From Unio delphinus (taxonomy: Eukaryota; Mollusca; Bivalvia; Unionida; Unionidae), in NCBI GenBank assembly GCA_029339505.1, contig JAQISU010000033.1, forward strand, positions 7,364,001-7,428,000: a stretch of 64,000 bases of DNA, given 5' to 3'. The notes beneath the pieces were generated by a model, which worked only from the letters and a program-made list of their open reading frames with translations, was not told where the DNA came from and ran no database searches. Positions 1 through 54,289 of the stretch are shown one piece after another (within the stretch, counting starts at the first letter, position 1; every line of letters starts with the position of its first letter). Position numbers and translations under genes: made by a program.

Positions 1-196
1 AAGTGTGTTGATGTTTGATATGAATGGTAGGTCGAACGATCTACCAAGTATGTCGTCATATAGCGTCATGCCCACGTCTCGTATTGGAATTCAGCCAGAC
101 ACAATTACCTTATCTGATAAACCAGGAAGAGGTTTGTATATGTTTGGACGAATCATATGCTATGGTGAAGTGGTAGATGTATGCTGTGAAGCATAA
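1..196 (+). CDS. 3' terminal exon of an unidentified host gene (partial)
   Basis: A frame open from the window edge (read from base 2) runs 64 codons to TAA at 194-196. It is Ser/Met-rich early and ends in a hydrophobic, Cys-containing tail (IICYGEVVDVCCEA). I do not recognise the family. Its use as a last exon is inferred from the open left edge, its protein-like composition and a canonical AATAAA at 556-561 about 360 bases after the stop. It could also be a chance open frame. Confidence 0.4.
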   Translation, partial: SVLMFDMNGRSNDLPSMSSYSVMPTSRIGIQPDTITLSDKPGRGLYMFGRIICYGEVVDVCCEA

Positions 197-441
197 CTAA
201 AATATTCAGGGATTGTCTCCATGACAAAATTTCTATAAGATGCTTTTAAAATTTGCCTTACGACTGAAATGCTCTTGTTCCCAATCCAAAATGTTAAAAG
301 TCTGTTCTAGTGCATATAGTTCTCTTCATAGTGAAAACATTAGAACAAACGTATACACCAGTGGTATTACAATATGTGTTGTGTGTGACGGGAAGAATGA
401 CAAAATATCTTGACTAATGACTGCACTGTCACATGAATGAC

Positions 442-444
<3 letters not shown>

Positions 445-513
<69 letters not shown>
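445..513. repeat. (TC)n microsatellite
   Basis: About 34 uninterrupted TC dinucleotides. Open frames across it are poly Ser-Leu artefacts. Confidence 0.98.
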
Positions 514-514
<1 letters not shown>

Positions 515-1934
515 ATATCAAGTCAATTATACTTACCTATTTTTCATTTCAGTAAAATAAACACTATACTGCAAACATTTAAGTTAAATCTCGTTCAAAT
601 GGATTGTACACGCCCGAGGGCAAGTAGTCGATGCTAGTATATTTCCAAAATCACGTAATGTTGATAAAAGTAGTTAAATAATTAAATCGACATCATTGTT
701 GCCGTTTAATAATATGTGTATATGTCCACTTTATATTTTACTTTGAGTAGTAGTACTTCATAGTTCAGCGGACGCTGCTCATAATATGATTTTCCGACCG
801 AAGATATTTTTGTACTGTATTGTAAGGCAACTGTTTGAATGATATTGTATATGTATTCATGTGCGTTTACACCAGATTAGACAGCTCTATTAAACACACT
901 TTTTAATGTATGCTTTACTTTTGTTCGTTACTAGATTTAATTTCGCTTATCATATAGTTTGTAGGACGTACTTCGTTTCATACTTCGATAAATTTACAAA
1001 AGATTAAAGGTCGTATTTAATTATACTAGTATTTTTTTTATAAATTATGTTAAAACACGTGATGCGATAAAGTATTCTAAAACCAATTTGCCCACCTGCA
1101 AATGTATAAAGACTGAAAATTGGTATGTATTTGGTTTTCTTTTTTAACTGTGTATTGATGACGTATAATAACCATAACGAGCATGATGATAAGTATTATC
1201 ATTAATACAGTCTTTTGCAGCAAAGACCGTTTTTCAGTAGCACACCTTTACCGTAACATTAGATGATATGTGAATTACTTACTTTCCATCCCCACAGTAA
1301 TTTCAAGTACAATACTAACAAATGACGTAGCCCCATTATCATAACCTGATTTAGTTGATAAGGACATTTAGCCAATCTATAATTCTATCTAATCGTATGA
1401 ACTGAAGCATTTGGAGACCTGAAACAGCCAAGGGATGGGCAGTAAGTGTGTTGTGATCAAACCATTTTTAATCACCATTGTTCTTCATTTTTTTTCATAT
1501 AACTTGTCAATTGCAGTTCTTAACATACCTGTAAAATGCTTCGATGATTGAAGAGACCTCAAAGGAATGGTTTCAGTCACGTGGAGGTCAATATGTTATC
1601 ATTAGCATTACCTTATAGTGTAATCACAAGCACGCATACATATTTAATAATCTCGGTGGTGTGTGCACGGTGGTGGTATGTGCTTATATAAAGCTGGTTT
1701 GCGTTTTGCGTGCTGAGCACGTTCCGTTTCAAAAAATCTCAAACAATTTCCATTCATACGGTTAATGTACGCATACTATTTTATATATGAACCCCACGTA
1801 TTTTGTCATTTTGGTTGATCGAGATCCGATGTCTCTCTGGTATCAAACAAAGCGCAATACACGCATCCGAACACCCAAGCAGACGTTAACATAGCGATGA
1901 TAAGCTTTTTATATAATCATAATAGGTTTGTATA

Positions 1935-2165
1935 CTCCAGTTGTTGGTGTTATTATGTTTATAAGGTTTATCGCGATTTGTCTGCACATGATAGGCCTAC
2001 AATTGACACCAGTATAAACGGTGGACGAAGAATTGGTGAAATCCCCGGAAAGCACCACCGACAAGCTTTCAAACATACTCATATTGGACAAGCCCAAGAC
2101 TCAAACCGAAACATAAAGAGATGAGATGGCAGTGATCCATAACGGTGAATACTTTAGACACCCAC
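1935..2165 (-). mobile_element. tRNA-derived SINE, family 1 (antisense, diverged)
   Basis: On the minus strand it reads from a tRNA-like head, through a segment containing ATCACTGCCATCTCATCTCT, to a tail like the copies at 46.45-46.66 kb and 50.99-51.24 kb. It is older and more mutated than those copies. Boundaries are approximate. Confidence 0.6.
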
Positions 2166-3538
2166 CCACCCCCGTTCTCCAGTATTTTGATTAGCGGTTA
2201 CACATAGGTTTAAGAATCAGAACTGGTCATACACACATAACCCACTCCCACAAACTAAAAGGTGAAGATCCTTACCTGCAACGAACTTTATGACAGAGTG
2301 TTCCGATCTGCAACCTACGTGTGATAAGTACTATAAAGTACATGATACTATACATATCACTTCTATTTTAGATTTCCTGAAGAGTAAATCTTTATTTTAA
2401 ACTATAACTTGTATGCCATCACCTAGAACATTTTTATCTGATGTAAATACCGCCGCTTATTTTCAACTTCCTTTCATCTGTACTCATCAACATACACCAT
2501 TTACATCTCCCGTTGATTGGGAAGCTTCATATAGTTTTTTTTATTGCTGGTCGATATTATACACTTTAGTATTATTTAAACATGTATACATACAACTTAT
2601 TGTAAGGTGCTAAAAAGTCTAAATGTACTGGTGCGCTATTAAAAATATTTTTAAAAATCAATCAATCAATTGTGGAATTTCCTTATTCTGTCTTGTTTTA
2701 AGTGTCTTCACTTCAGTAGGTTTCTTACGCTGTTTGTGTCTGTTGGCATTTCCTAGAAGTGCCCAGTTATATAATATATAGCACCATGTGATACAATATT
2801 ATATACCTACACTATAACATCGTGACACTGTTGGAATGATTAATATCCACTGAACTTCTATACAATAGCAATGATTTACCATCAACATTGGAAAAACCAA
2901 TACCCCGTAATGTTTTATTCTAAGCAATTTATCCAGTTGTATCCAGCAACACAAAACTCCAACATGTCATTTTCATGTACCTACACCAATATTTATACTA
3001 TCCAACACACACTATATGATCAATACACTGTTGAAATGAACAAAGCTTTGACATCTACTTTCCACCACTCCTCTATTACCATTACAGAACACTCGATTAC
3101 TGTCTAGCATGCTGTTGAAGTTATTAATACATCACAACTATTAACCAAGGGAAAGAAATAAAAAGTGAATGAAATCATACGTTACACCTCTTGATTTATA
3201 AATACTAACTTTAATATCTTAATATAATTGTAAAATATGAATTGAATTTATACTTTGAAGTTCAAGTATAAAGGTTTTCTAATTCTCATGTCTAAATACT
3301 ATTTTTTATCTTCATATCGAAATGTTTATTTAGATTTCACTCATTTTTTTTGTTTCTGATAATGTTCTTAAATTTAGCCATTGTTTTTATTTCCATTTGC
3401 ATATACAATGGCAATTCTTATATTTAGCTTTTGTAGAAAGATTATTACTATTATTTTAACTTTCAAATTTTATTTTTATTATAAATTGTCATTTCCAATT
3501 ATAGTTTTGGAAGTGTTCATTTTCAATCTGTCATTTTC

Positions 3539-3640
<102 letters not shown>

Positions 3641-4062
3641 GCGCGCATTTGGTAGACCGATACCACCTATGTCAAATTTCAATTTAAATGAAAAAAAGTG
3701 CTATGGACGTCTTGACTGTGAAACCCTGCAATCGTACTGCCATAGCAGCATTATCTTCAGTCACCGCTTCACTTAAATGTAATCGCAATGTCGCGCATTT
3801 TTACAACTGTTTGCTACTACATATAGCTACTATATAAGTTTTCCATATTAAAAACGTTCAAACTAGACGCAAATATATTCTAAGCCCAGCATGGTTTTCG
3901 TACAATATAAAAACAAAGATCAGTTCACTGTTGTTTAATGTCTGTGCGCATATCTATTAATATTTCTTCTTTCACTCATGTTGTTGTAAAATTATAGGGA
4001 TTATATCGGTAATAGGGAATATTTTTCAGAGTATGTGTGACAAATGCGTTGTCTAATATGTT

Positions 4063-4066
<4 letters not shown>

Positions 4067-4141
<75 letters not shown>
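4067..4141. repeat. (TA)n microsatellite
   Basis: About 37 uninterrupted TA units. Confidence 0.98.
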
Positions 4142-4144
<3 letters not shown>

Positions 4145-4615
4145 ACGGCTATTTGATTTAATTTATTTATTTTTAATTGTCAAATACAAATTTGTCATTT
4201 AGGGTTTAAAATTCATTAATTGGGAGATTATTCTAGAAAATTCAAACTGACCTAGACTCTAGCTGTAAATACAGGTTGACCTTGGCTTTTTGACCTCATT
4301 TCTGACCCTTCTTTAGAGAGTGTAAACAAGCCTTGGAAATGATTGGCTAGATCCAAAATTATCTTTTTATTTTTAGCAATTCGTGGTTTATTTTCTTCTG
4401 GTTCATTCTTTTAGTACGTGACTTAGTGAAGGTAGCTTCTTTTTATGACCATCCAGAATCGCGTGGTTCCTTTTTATTTACGAGGGAATTACATATATAT
4501 AGCTGTGTTTTGGAAGCTGACATTTAGTAGAATCTGGGCTTTTAAAGTTAATAGTTGTGTTTTCTGTTTAAGTTATAATTACCTTGTACTGGACATTGTG
4601 TCAATTCATTGAAGA

Positions 4616-4628
4616 AAGACAGACAGAC

Positions 4629-4706
<78 letters not shown>

Positions 4707-4707
4707 C
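4616..4707. repeat. (GACA)n(GATA)n tetranucleotide microsatellite
   Basis: A few GACA units lead into about 19 GATA units, ending roughly 36 bases before the first recognised exon of the host gene. Confidence 0.95.
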
Positions 4708-4742
4708 AATCTAAAATACCAATTTAAATGATCTGATTGTAG

Positions 4743-47905
<43,163 letters not shown>

Positions 47906-47977
47906 CAGAATAGGAACAATTATCAAACACTGAAGAAGTAACCATTCTGTCAGTGACTGTCATGTTATGTTCTCAAT

Positions 47978-47983
47978 AATAAA
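47978..47983 (+). terminator. Polyadenylation signal AATAAA of the host gene
   Basis: Canonical hexamer 72 bases after the stop codon, with T-rich sequence downstream. Confidence 0.65.
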
Positions 47984-48985
47984 GAAATGCTTTGGCACAT
48001 TGTCATCTTTTCTATTATACATACCGAACAACATTGCCAACTTTGGATTGATCCATACAAAATACATTCAGGCACACACAAGTACACACACGCTAAAAGT
48101 CTTTTTTTAAGCACCAAAGGATTAGTTCTAAATATATGTCTTTGTAAACAGAAAGACTTTACATTGCATTTTAAGTCAATACGAAACTATTATTACTTTG
48201 AGAAAAATAACCTAGGATTTGTTATTAAAGTGAGCCATCCATATCGGTATCACCTTTTCTACAGAAATTTGGGTTTTTCGTTTCTGAATTGTTCACATGA
48301 CATATCAAACAAATCAAAGTCTCTAAAACTGTATACATTACAGGATGTAGTATATTATACTAAGTTCGCACATTTTATCTAATCATGGTAGGAGACATAA
48401 AAATACCACAAAACTTTAATTCAACTTAGTACTCTCACGATGGTTTAATTCTCTCAAAACATCACTTAGGTCGACACAAGATAGATACTAATGACTATTA
48501 AAGGTAAATTGTTCTTCCACCGATGATGTCAGTGTAATGTTATGTCATTCTTACAGTAAGATCACAACACAGGTATAGCGAGTGATTATGCTTATTCTAG
48601 CACTGTTCTGTATATTTAACTGTTTGTTTGTTGGTTTAATATTTTATTTCCTTACATACTATTGTAATGTAGCATTGTATGATGACTTGATTTTATCCAA
48701 TATTGAGTTCATTTTTGCCTGACCTAATTGATGTATGGATATGTTATTTTTATTTCATTTTATGTAAGCCACTAATAATAGCTTCATTATGCTCTATATG
48801 GATGTTTATTCAGATAAAGTACAAAAGTAAATATGTTTATTTATATCAGTGTTTTCCGAAGTGAACTTTGCAGGTTATTTTTGTAAGTAAACAAGGCTTA
48901 TTAGATCATTATAAAATGGTATTTTCCATTAGATAGTCGGTTTGTTATAGCAATTATTAATTATGACCCTTAAGGTCATGTAAAG

Positions 48986-49084
<99 letters not shown>

Positions 49085-50563
49085 TACGTAACTGTGGGGA
49101 TTTTAACATTCATACTTTAACATATGGATCTTCTAGTTGCATTATAGGGTGACCAGTTCCGGTTGAATTTTATTTTCTTCAAATTATTAAATTAAAGTGA
49201 TTATTGTGTCTGCGAAAACAAAAGTACTCGTGTAAAATACTTGCATGCAGACAATCACTGGATTTTATGATATATTCCAAACTGGCATTATATTATAGTT
49301 ATTTAACAGAAGACTGTTGACACATCCATAAGCTATAACAGAAACGTCATCGCCTTCAGTTATGCATCTGTCCGGGACGTTTACTGAATTTTATTCAGGA
49401 CTTTTAGTTACTAGGACTTGTGTGTGATTTATTTATTTGATTATGTTAGCATTCAATTCGCAATACCGTGAGTTCATTGTTCTCGGTTTCATTTTGTATT
49501 GTAGGGAAACAAACAAGTTGTTTTAAATTTTACAAGCTTATTGTCGTTCACTATTTTGTAAACTATTTAAAGAGCATTTGCTCATAAACAAAATTCGGCA
49601 CTTCTCCTTGTAATACTAATTTTGCTAAACTATTTCCGAAAACTTTGTGAACTTTAAATTCCCCTTGTATTATTTCACATTTTATAAATCTTTAATGAAA
49701 TCAAGACGCTTTTAACTACGAGATCTAAAGTGGATATCTTTATTTCAAATCCTACCCAGGAACAGTAAGATTCCTGGACAAAGATGAAAGGTCATTCTGA
49801 GACAAAAGATTCTTTAACGAAGCAAGAAATAATAAATAGGTTGGTTCAATATTGTGTGCAAGCGAATGTTTTGGAAAAAAAGTGATTTATATTTGATTAT
49901 TAAGTTATTATCAGATTCTAACATTAAAGCCAAGGAATTACAAGTATGAAAAAAAAGAGATTAAATTTAAGAAAGCGTAAATTTCATAAGAGAAAGATAA
50001 GAATCAAATGCAATTAAATAAAAAGTAGTGAAGAGAATGCGATTGAAGAAAGAAGAGGCAAATGCATTTAGATAAGAAGTATAGAGAGACGAAATGTAAT
50101 TAGAGAAAGAGGACGGAGAGACAAATACAGTTACAGAAAATGGAAAGGCTAATGAAATTACTGAACAAAGGAACATAAATGCATATGCAATAGGAGGAAA
50201 AGGAAAGCAAGGCTAATGCAAATGAAAAGAGAAGGAAACAAATCAAACAAGGGAATACTAAATTAAATTTATATTTGAAGAATTAGAATTGGCAAGTGAA
50301 AAGCACGTCCCACTTTACATACAAATTCAAGTTGTGATCTTCCTCAGAATATTAGGTTAGTGTCCCCTTTTAGAGGGAAAGATATACATAAATATTTTCC
50401 TCATTGTGACAACATTGCTGAAAATTCGAAATAACCAAGAGAGCATTGTACTATATTATTACAGAGTGCATGTTTTAGCGAAGCACGATCCGTCTATGAC
50501 TGACTCCCTGTCAGTACAGCAGTGCTGACTATGATCTGGTTAAGGAATGCATTTTAAAGGGTT
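47984..50563. other. Intergenic sequence
   Basis: AT-rich with a long (TA)n array at 48990-49079 and a purine-rich, GAAA-rich stretch at about 49780-50270. No gene was recognised. Confidence 0.55.
48990..49079. repeat. (TA)n microsatellite
   Basis: About 45 TA units, the longest TA array in the window. Confidence 0.98.
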
Positions 50564-50800
50564 ATGAGTTTGTTACTGATGGCTTATCGACAAAGGTGTA
50601 GGAACTATATAAAAGACGCTGGACAAACTCATATCGACCTTGCAAGAGATAAAGAGCAGTTATTTGATATCTGGTGCTTAGCCATGAAAGTTAATCAAGA
50701 TTATGAAACTCGAAGACAACTCATATTACTTGACGAGTGCAAAAAATGAATTAATATTGATATTAAGACTTATCTTGATAAGCATTAAGTCGCAATTCAT
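50564..50800 (+). pseudogene. Retrotransposon gag fragment
   Basis: Frame from 50564 with HIDLARDKEQLFDIWC and RRQLILLDECKK, resembling the SCAN-like capsid region of Ty3/gypsy gag in fish and invertebrate elements. It stops early and is followed by more gag-like codons with a stop (NIDIKTYLDKH). Confidence 0.5.
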
Positions 50801-50994
50801 AAAGAGCTGCTCATTCTGTTGATGAGTATTCCTCAGCTCGTAAAGTTTCTTTTTAAACTAACTTGTCCACTCACTCAGCAGTGTTCTGATAAAAAGGTAT
50901 TCCAGACTAATAATATGGCATAATTTTTAAAATTCAATTCTGTGATAATATTGATCAGACCTCATTATCTCTTCCTACGCGTACCTATTGCAAG

Positions 50995-51240
50995 AGTGGC
51001 CCCGAGTGGTCTAAAGCGCTCTCGGTTATAGATCATTGCCATCTCAGCTCTGTTTGCTTGGGTCCGAGTCTCAAATTCAGCCAATGTGGGTATGTGGGAA
51101 AGCTTGCCAGTAGCTTCTCGTGAGTCGTTGGTTCTTTCTTTCCATGGTTCTTCCTATTTCATTAATACTGGTCGCCATGTATATCCTATCGTTTGCTGCA
51201 AAAACGGCGTTATAACCCTGCAACAACAACAACAACAACC
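50995..51240 (+). mobile_element. tRNA-derived SINE, family 1 (sense)
   Basis: Begins GTGGCCCCGAGTGGTCTAAA (A box), has GGGTCCGAGTCTCAAATTC (B box region), and ends in (CAA)n. Inserted in the retrotransposon remnant. Confidence 0.82.
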
Positions 51241-51289
51241 TATTGTAAGAAGAAGGAACCCGTTATTTCCGATTGCTATAAATTGAAAA

Positions 51290-51980
51290 ATAAGCAACAT
51301 AATCAAGAGAGACCTATTCCAAAGGCTCTTTGTTCTAAAAGGTGATGGTCACGGTCATGAAATGAAAGCAATACATTGTTGGGTCTAATAAATCCCAGCC
51401 TGATGTTATTATAGAGAATTATGAACCCTTCGTCTCAAAGGGTTTTATATCACTCATGGGTGATTCGGCCAATCCTATCTCTAGTAAAATGTTAAGAGGA
51501 ACATAGTCATTTCTTAACTACTTTGCCTTTGTCCGAGACGTCTTTTTCTATTTAAAGTGTTCCCATTCAGTGAGTAGAATTTGACTTTGCTAATGTTCCT
51601 CTCCATTGTGTACATTTGTTATCAGACACAATTGCAGGATCAGCGACAATCGGAAAAGTATAGTCTTTATCCTTTGTGGGCGTTTATTTATTAATAGAAA
51701 TTGACCTATCTTGACATAATATTGTGATTATTCAACTTGAAACTGACAAGACATGTTTTGGATCAGAGCGTCGATCCTACTGGAAATTATATCCATGGTG
51801 TATACCCAAATTGGGCAGTTACTAGAGGTATGACAAAGAAAAACCTTGAGCATGATGTTGATTAGGAAAGCATGCCATTAGCTAACATCTGTTTGTCAGG
51901 TATATTATCAGGTCACTTCCCCTCTTCGTTTGGATCAATGACAGGGTAATTGATCACTTTAATCTTATTTTAACCTCTTT
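51290..51980 (+). pseudogene. Ty3/gypsy-type gag-protease remnant
   Basis: Shifting plus-strand frames give KGDGHGHEMKAIHCWV, MGDSANPISSKMLRG near the protease flap/active region, and VYLLIEIDLS in the position of the retropepsin C-terminal strand. The order and 3' position relative to the gag fragment support one decayed gypsy-like element. No LTR was identified. Confidence 0.5.
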
Positions 51981-52047
51981 TTATTCTAATCGTGGCGACA
52001 AATGACAATCACGTGTCGTCGAACAGGAAATATGTTTCCATATGTCT

Positions 52048-52304
52048 TAGCAGCAGAGAGGGTGAGCCGGACAACATTTTTAGACAAGTATTCACTGAAA
52101 TCACGCTTAAAATCAATGAAACCAATGACATCAGACCCAAAAGTCAATGACATCAGGCCTCCAAATGTGTGTGTGAATCATGGATTAGGTCCAAAAAAAA
52201 ATATGAAAAAATCAATGAAATTAATGAAATCAAAAACTTTTCAACTATTACATTTTTTGGGAAAAGGGACTACAACATCGTTGTCACTACCCTCTCTGCT
52301 GCTA
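52048..52304 (+). repeat. Left terminus of element B with internal 16 bp inverted repeat
   Basis: TAGCAGCAGAGAGGGT at 52048-52063 is perfectly inverted as ACCCTCTCTGCTGCTA at 52289-52304, enclosing 225 bases. The same outer/inner pairing exists at both ends of element A. Confidence 0.85.
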
Positions 52305-52339
52305 GAACTTTCAGTTGGGGTTAACCGAATATTTGATCC

Positions 52340-52355
52340 AGTCCGATACGATATC
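52340..52355 (+). promoter_or_regulatory. Conserved subterminal block AGTCCGATACGATATC
   Basis: Identical to 28266-28281 of element A and at the same place just inside the terminal structure; candidate cis-acting site. Confidence 0.5.
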
Positions 52356-52403
52356 GTGTTCCAGACCTTGTCTGAGGGACGAAAATCACTACGACGAAAA
52401 TCA

Positions 52404-53777
52404 CTACGATTTCACAAACAGACTAATCGCTAACACCTCCTCTTGTAAATCAATCAGATTATTGGACTGGTCAGTGAGTTTGAAATTAATTCTGGTTAAT
52501 GAATTATTATGACATCGCATATAGACTGGATTAGTTGGATCCTCAATAATTAGAAACCCTGGAGGAGCTGTTGGTGCAAATGAATACAAAATATATCCTT
52601 GCTGAGCTTGATTTGATCGTTCTAAATTTATTTGATAGCTTCCTTCGATCACATCACACACTAAATTGATTGCTATCACCGATGAAATATTCACATTGAA
52701 CGGAGCAATATGCCTGCCACCACCATCTGGGTCATTATTATGTTTGAGGATAGTTGTTTGTGGTTGTGATGGTGTTTTTTTCCACGTATCATGGATTTTT
52801 TTGAAACCTTCATCGATGGCATCATCGAGAGATTTTTGTAGTTCTGAGATATTATATCCTGGAAGTTTGAATGTTGGAATATCTCCTATGCGGATCCTAT
52901 ATTCTATTGCAAATAAATCTCTTGTTTTAGGACTACTGTCACCTAATACTTCTTGAATAATTTGTGAATGAAATGTTTCCATGTCATTGATGATTTTGTT
53001 GCCTGTTTCTGTGACACTGATAAATTCATCTCGGGTGAGAGTGCCGGATCTAAGAGATATAAACAACAACGAAATATCGTTATTGAAAGCTGTGAAATTT
53101 TCAGTGATTTTATCCCGGTTAGCAAGATGATGAATAAGTCGTACTCTTTCATCATATTCTACTCTAATGAAAAAATATGACTTATCATAATCTTTATAAC
53201 TCCTTACTGGATTATCAGATTTTGTCCTGTCTGTGATATAATCAGTTTTTTGTGGTTCTGGTAATTTAACGGTTTTTCCTCCGGGTGGTAATTCAGGCCA
53301 TCCTAGTACGGTTCTAATAGAACTCTGATAGATATCTACGACGTATCCTTCTGTGCTTATTTCAATGGCAGATGATAGTGTTGGTTCATGAACTGTTATA
53401 GCGATTTTTGATTCTTTTCCAGTAATCGATTTTATTCTACGCGCGAATTCATTATTGATTTGTTCGATTTGGTATGATCCGGTTGGTATGGAAACAACGG
53501 TCCAGTCTGGGGTACCGTCGGGTTTATTCTTATTTGCAAATACCAGTGAATTATTCGGTTGTTGACCACCAAATGAATTTGATCTGATATTAGGCCAACT
53601 ATGGTATACTCGTAATTTTGCTAGCGCGATTTCCTTCACTGGGACCGGAGAGGGGAAATTCACACTGAATTCTGGATTCGTTGAGGTTATTGAGATCATG
53701 CTTGTTTGTACTGGGTTTGTGTTCTCCACTATTTGTTGAAGTAATTCCATCTGTGTTGTCATTGTTATTATATTCAT
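52404..53777 (-). CDS. Penton (minor capsid) protein
   Basis: 457 residues. The N-terminal beta-rich part has FSVNFPSPVPVKEIALAKL, WTVVSIPTGSYQIEQINNEF and AIEISTEGYVVDIYQSSI. Residues about 200-330 are helical, and the C-terminal jelly-roll-like part has GGGRHIAPFNVNISSVIAIN, LVCDVIEGSYQINL and LTRINFKLTDQSNNLIDLQ. Position beside the MCP/protease genes and size fit the vertex protein of Polinton-like viruses. Identification rests on context and fold-like pattern rather than on a short motif. The first 179 bases overlap the end of the 2TM gene in another frame; a later Met (residue 22) would shorten but not remove the overlap. A decayed homologue is in element A. Confidence 0.72.
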   Translation of the reverse strand: MNIITMTTQMELLQQIVENTNPVQTSMISITSTNPEFSVNFPSPVPVKEIALAKLRVYHSWPNIRSNSFGGQQPNNSLVFANKNKPDGTPDWTVVSIPTGSYQIEQINNEFARRIKSITGKESKIAITVHEPTLSSAIEISTEGYVVDIYQSSIRTVLGWPELPPGGKTVKLPEPQKTDYITDRTKSDNPVRSYKDYDKSYFFIRVEYDERVRLIHHLANRDKITENFTAFNNDISLLFISLRSGTLTRDEFISVTETGNKIINDMETFHSQIIQEVLGDSSPKTRDLFAIEYRIRIGDIPTFKLPGYNISELQKSLDDAIDEGFKKIHDTWKKTPSQPQTTILKHNNDPDGGGRHIAPFNVNISSVIAINLVCDVIEGSYQINLERSNQAQQGYILYSFAPTAPPGFLIIEDPTNPVYMRCHNNSLTRINFKLTDQSNNLIDLQEEVLAISLFVKS

Positions 53778-54228
53778 GATGTATTTCTAATTTTGACATC
53801 GCAGAATCATATATATCTACCATCGCTGAAAACTCACTCTCTGATATAATTGTATCATCGAGAGATGACGATATCAATGAGGATAATTGCGAGTATGCAG
53901 TGGACACAACATGAAATTGAATTATGTAGTCTTGTAGTTTCCGTTGGCTGCATGAGGATATTTTTTTTGTGATTATTGAAATTATTCCAGCGATTGTTGT
54001 TGCCGCAGAAATGCAAATTGGAACAGCTATCGGAGCCATCATTGTCACTGAAGACAGTATAATACCGGCTCCGGTGATTACACCACTCACAGCGTACACA
54101 GTAACATCAATTGCGGTAATTCTCCTGCGATATTTTTTAATTTTCAATTCATACTCCTCAGACAAGGTTTTGAGTCTAGTTTGATACTCTCTGACCTGAT
54201 CATAACGATATTGCGATGATGAAATCAT
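53599..54228 (-). CDS. Two-transmembrane protein with N-terminal coiled coil
   Basis: 209 residues. Residues 1-37 are charged and helical, the next stretch is hydrophobic (AVSGVITGAGIILSSVTMMA, then APIAVPICISAATTIAGIIS), forming a helical hairpin, then a helix to about 145 and a Asn/Ser-rich tail. Membrane-active minor virion proteins of this style are plausible, but I do not recognise the family. A CAATTGAAAA motif lies 23 bases upstream of the ATG. The tail overlaps the penton gene by 179 bases, so the C-terminal 60 residues may be disordered read-through of shared sequence. Confidence 0.6.
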   Translation of the reverse strand: MISSSQYRYDQVREYQTRLKTLSEEYELKIKKYRRRITAIDVTVYAVSGVITGAGIILSSVTMMAPIAVPICISAATTIAGIISIITKKISSCSQRKLQDYIIQFHVVSTAYSQLSSLISSSLDDTIISESEFSAMVDIYDSAMSKLEIHHEYNNNDNTDGITSTNSGEHKPSTNKHDLNNLNESRIQCEFPLSGPSEGNRASKITSIP

Positions 54229-54241
54229 TTTTATTTTAAAT

Positions 54242-54260
54242 ACGCTAGCGTTTTCAATTG
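54242..54260 (-). promoter_or_regulatory. Candidate promoter: CAATTGAAAA plus ACGCTAGCGT palindrome
   Basis: On the minus strand CAATTGAAAA is immediately followed by the palindrome ACGCTAGCGT, then an AT-rich run to the 2TM start codon. The same 10-mer precedes two other structural genes at the same spacing. Confidence 0.5.
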
Positions 54261-54289
54261 AAACCGTTAGTGAAATTGCTTTGCAATTT

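Noticed and set aside
437..637. Open frame of Leu-Ser repeats
   Set aside because: Product of the (TC)n microsatellite; the same applies to Arg-Glu, Ile-Tyr and Val-Cys repeat frames at 3.4-3.7, 5.1-5.4, 6.6-6.9, 10.7-10.9, 20.7-20.9 and 25.7-25.9 kb.
47987..48382. 131-codon plus-strand frame after the host stop codon
   Set aside because: Lies across and beyond the polyadenylation signal; aromatic-rich chance frame without motifs.
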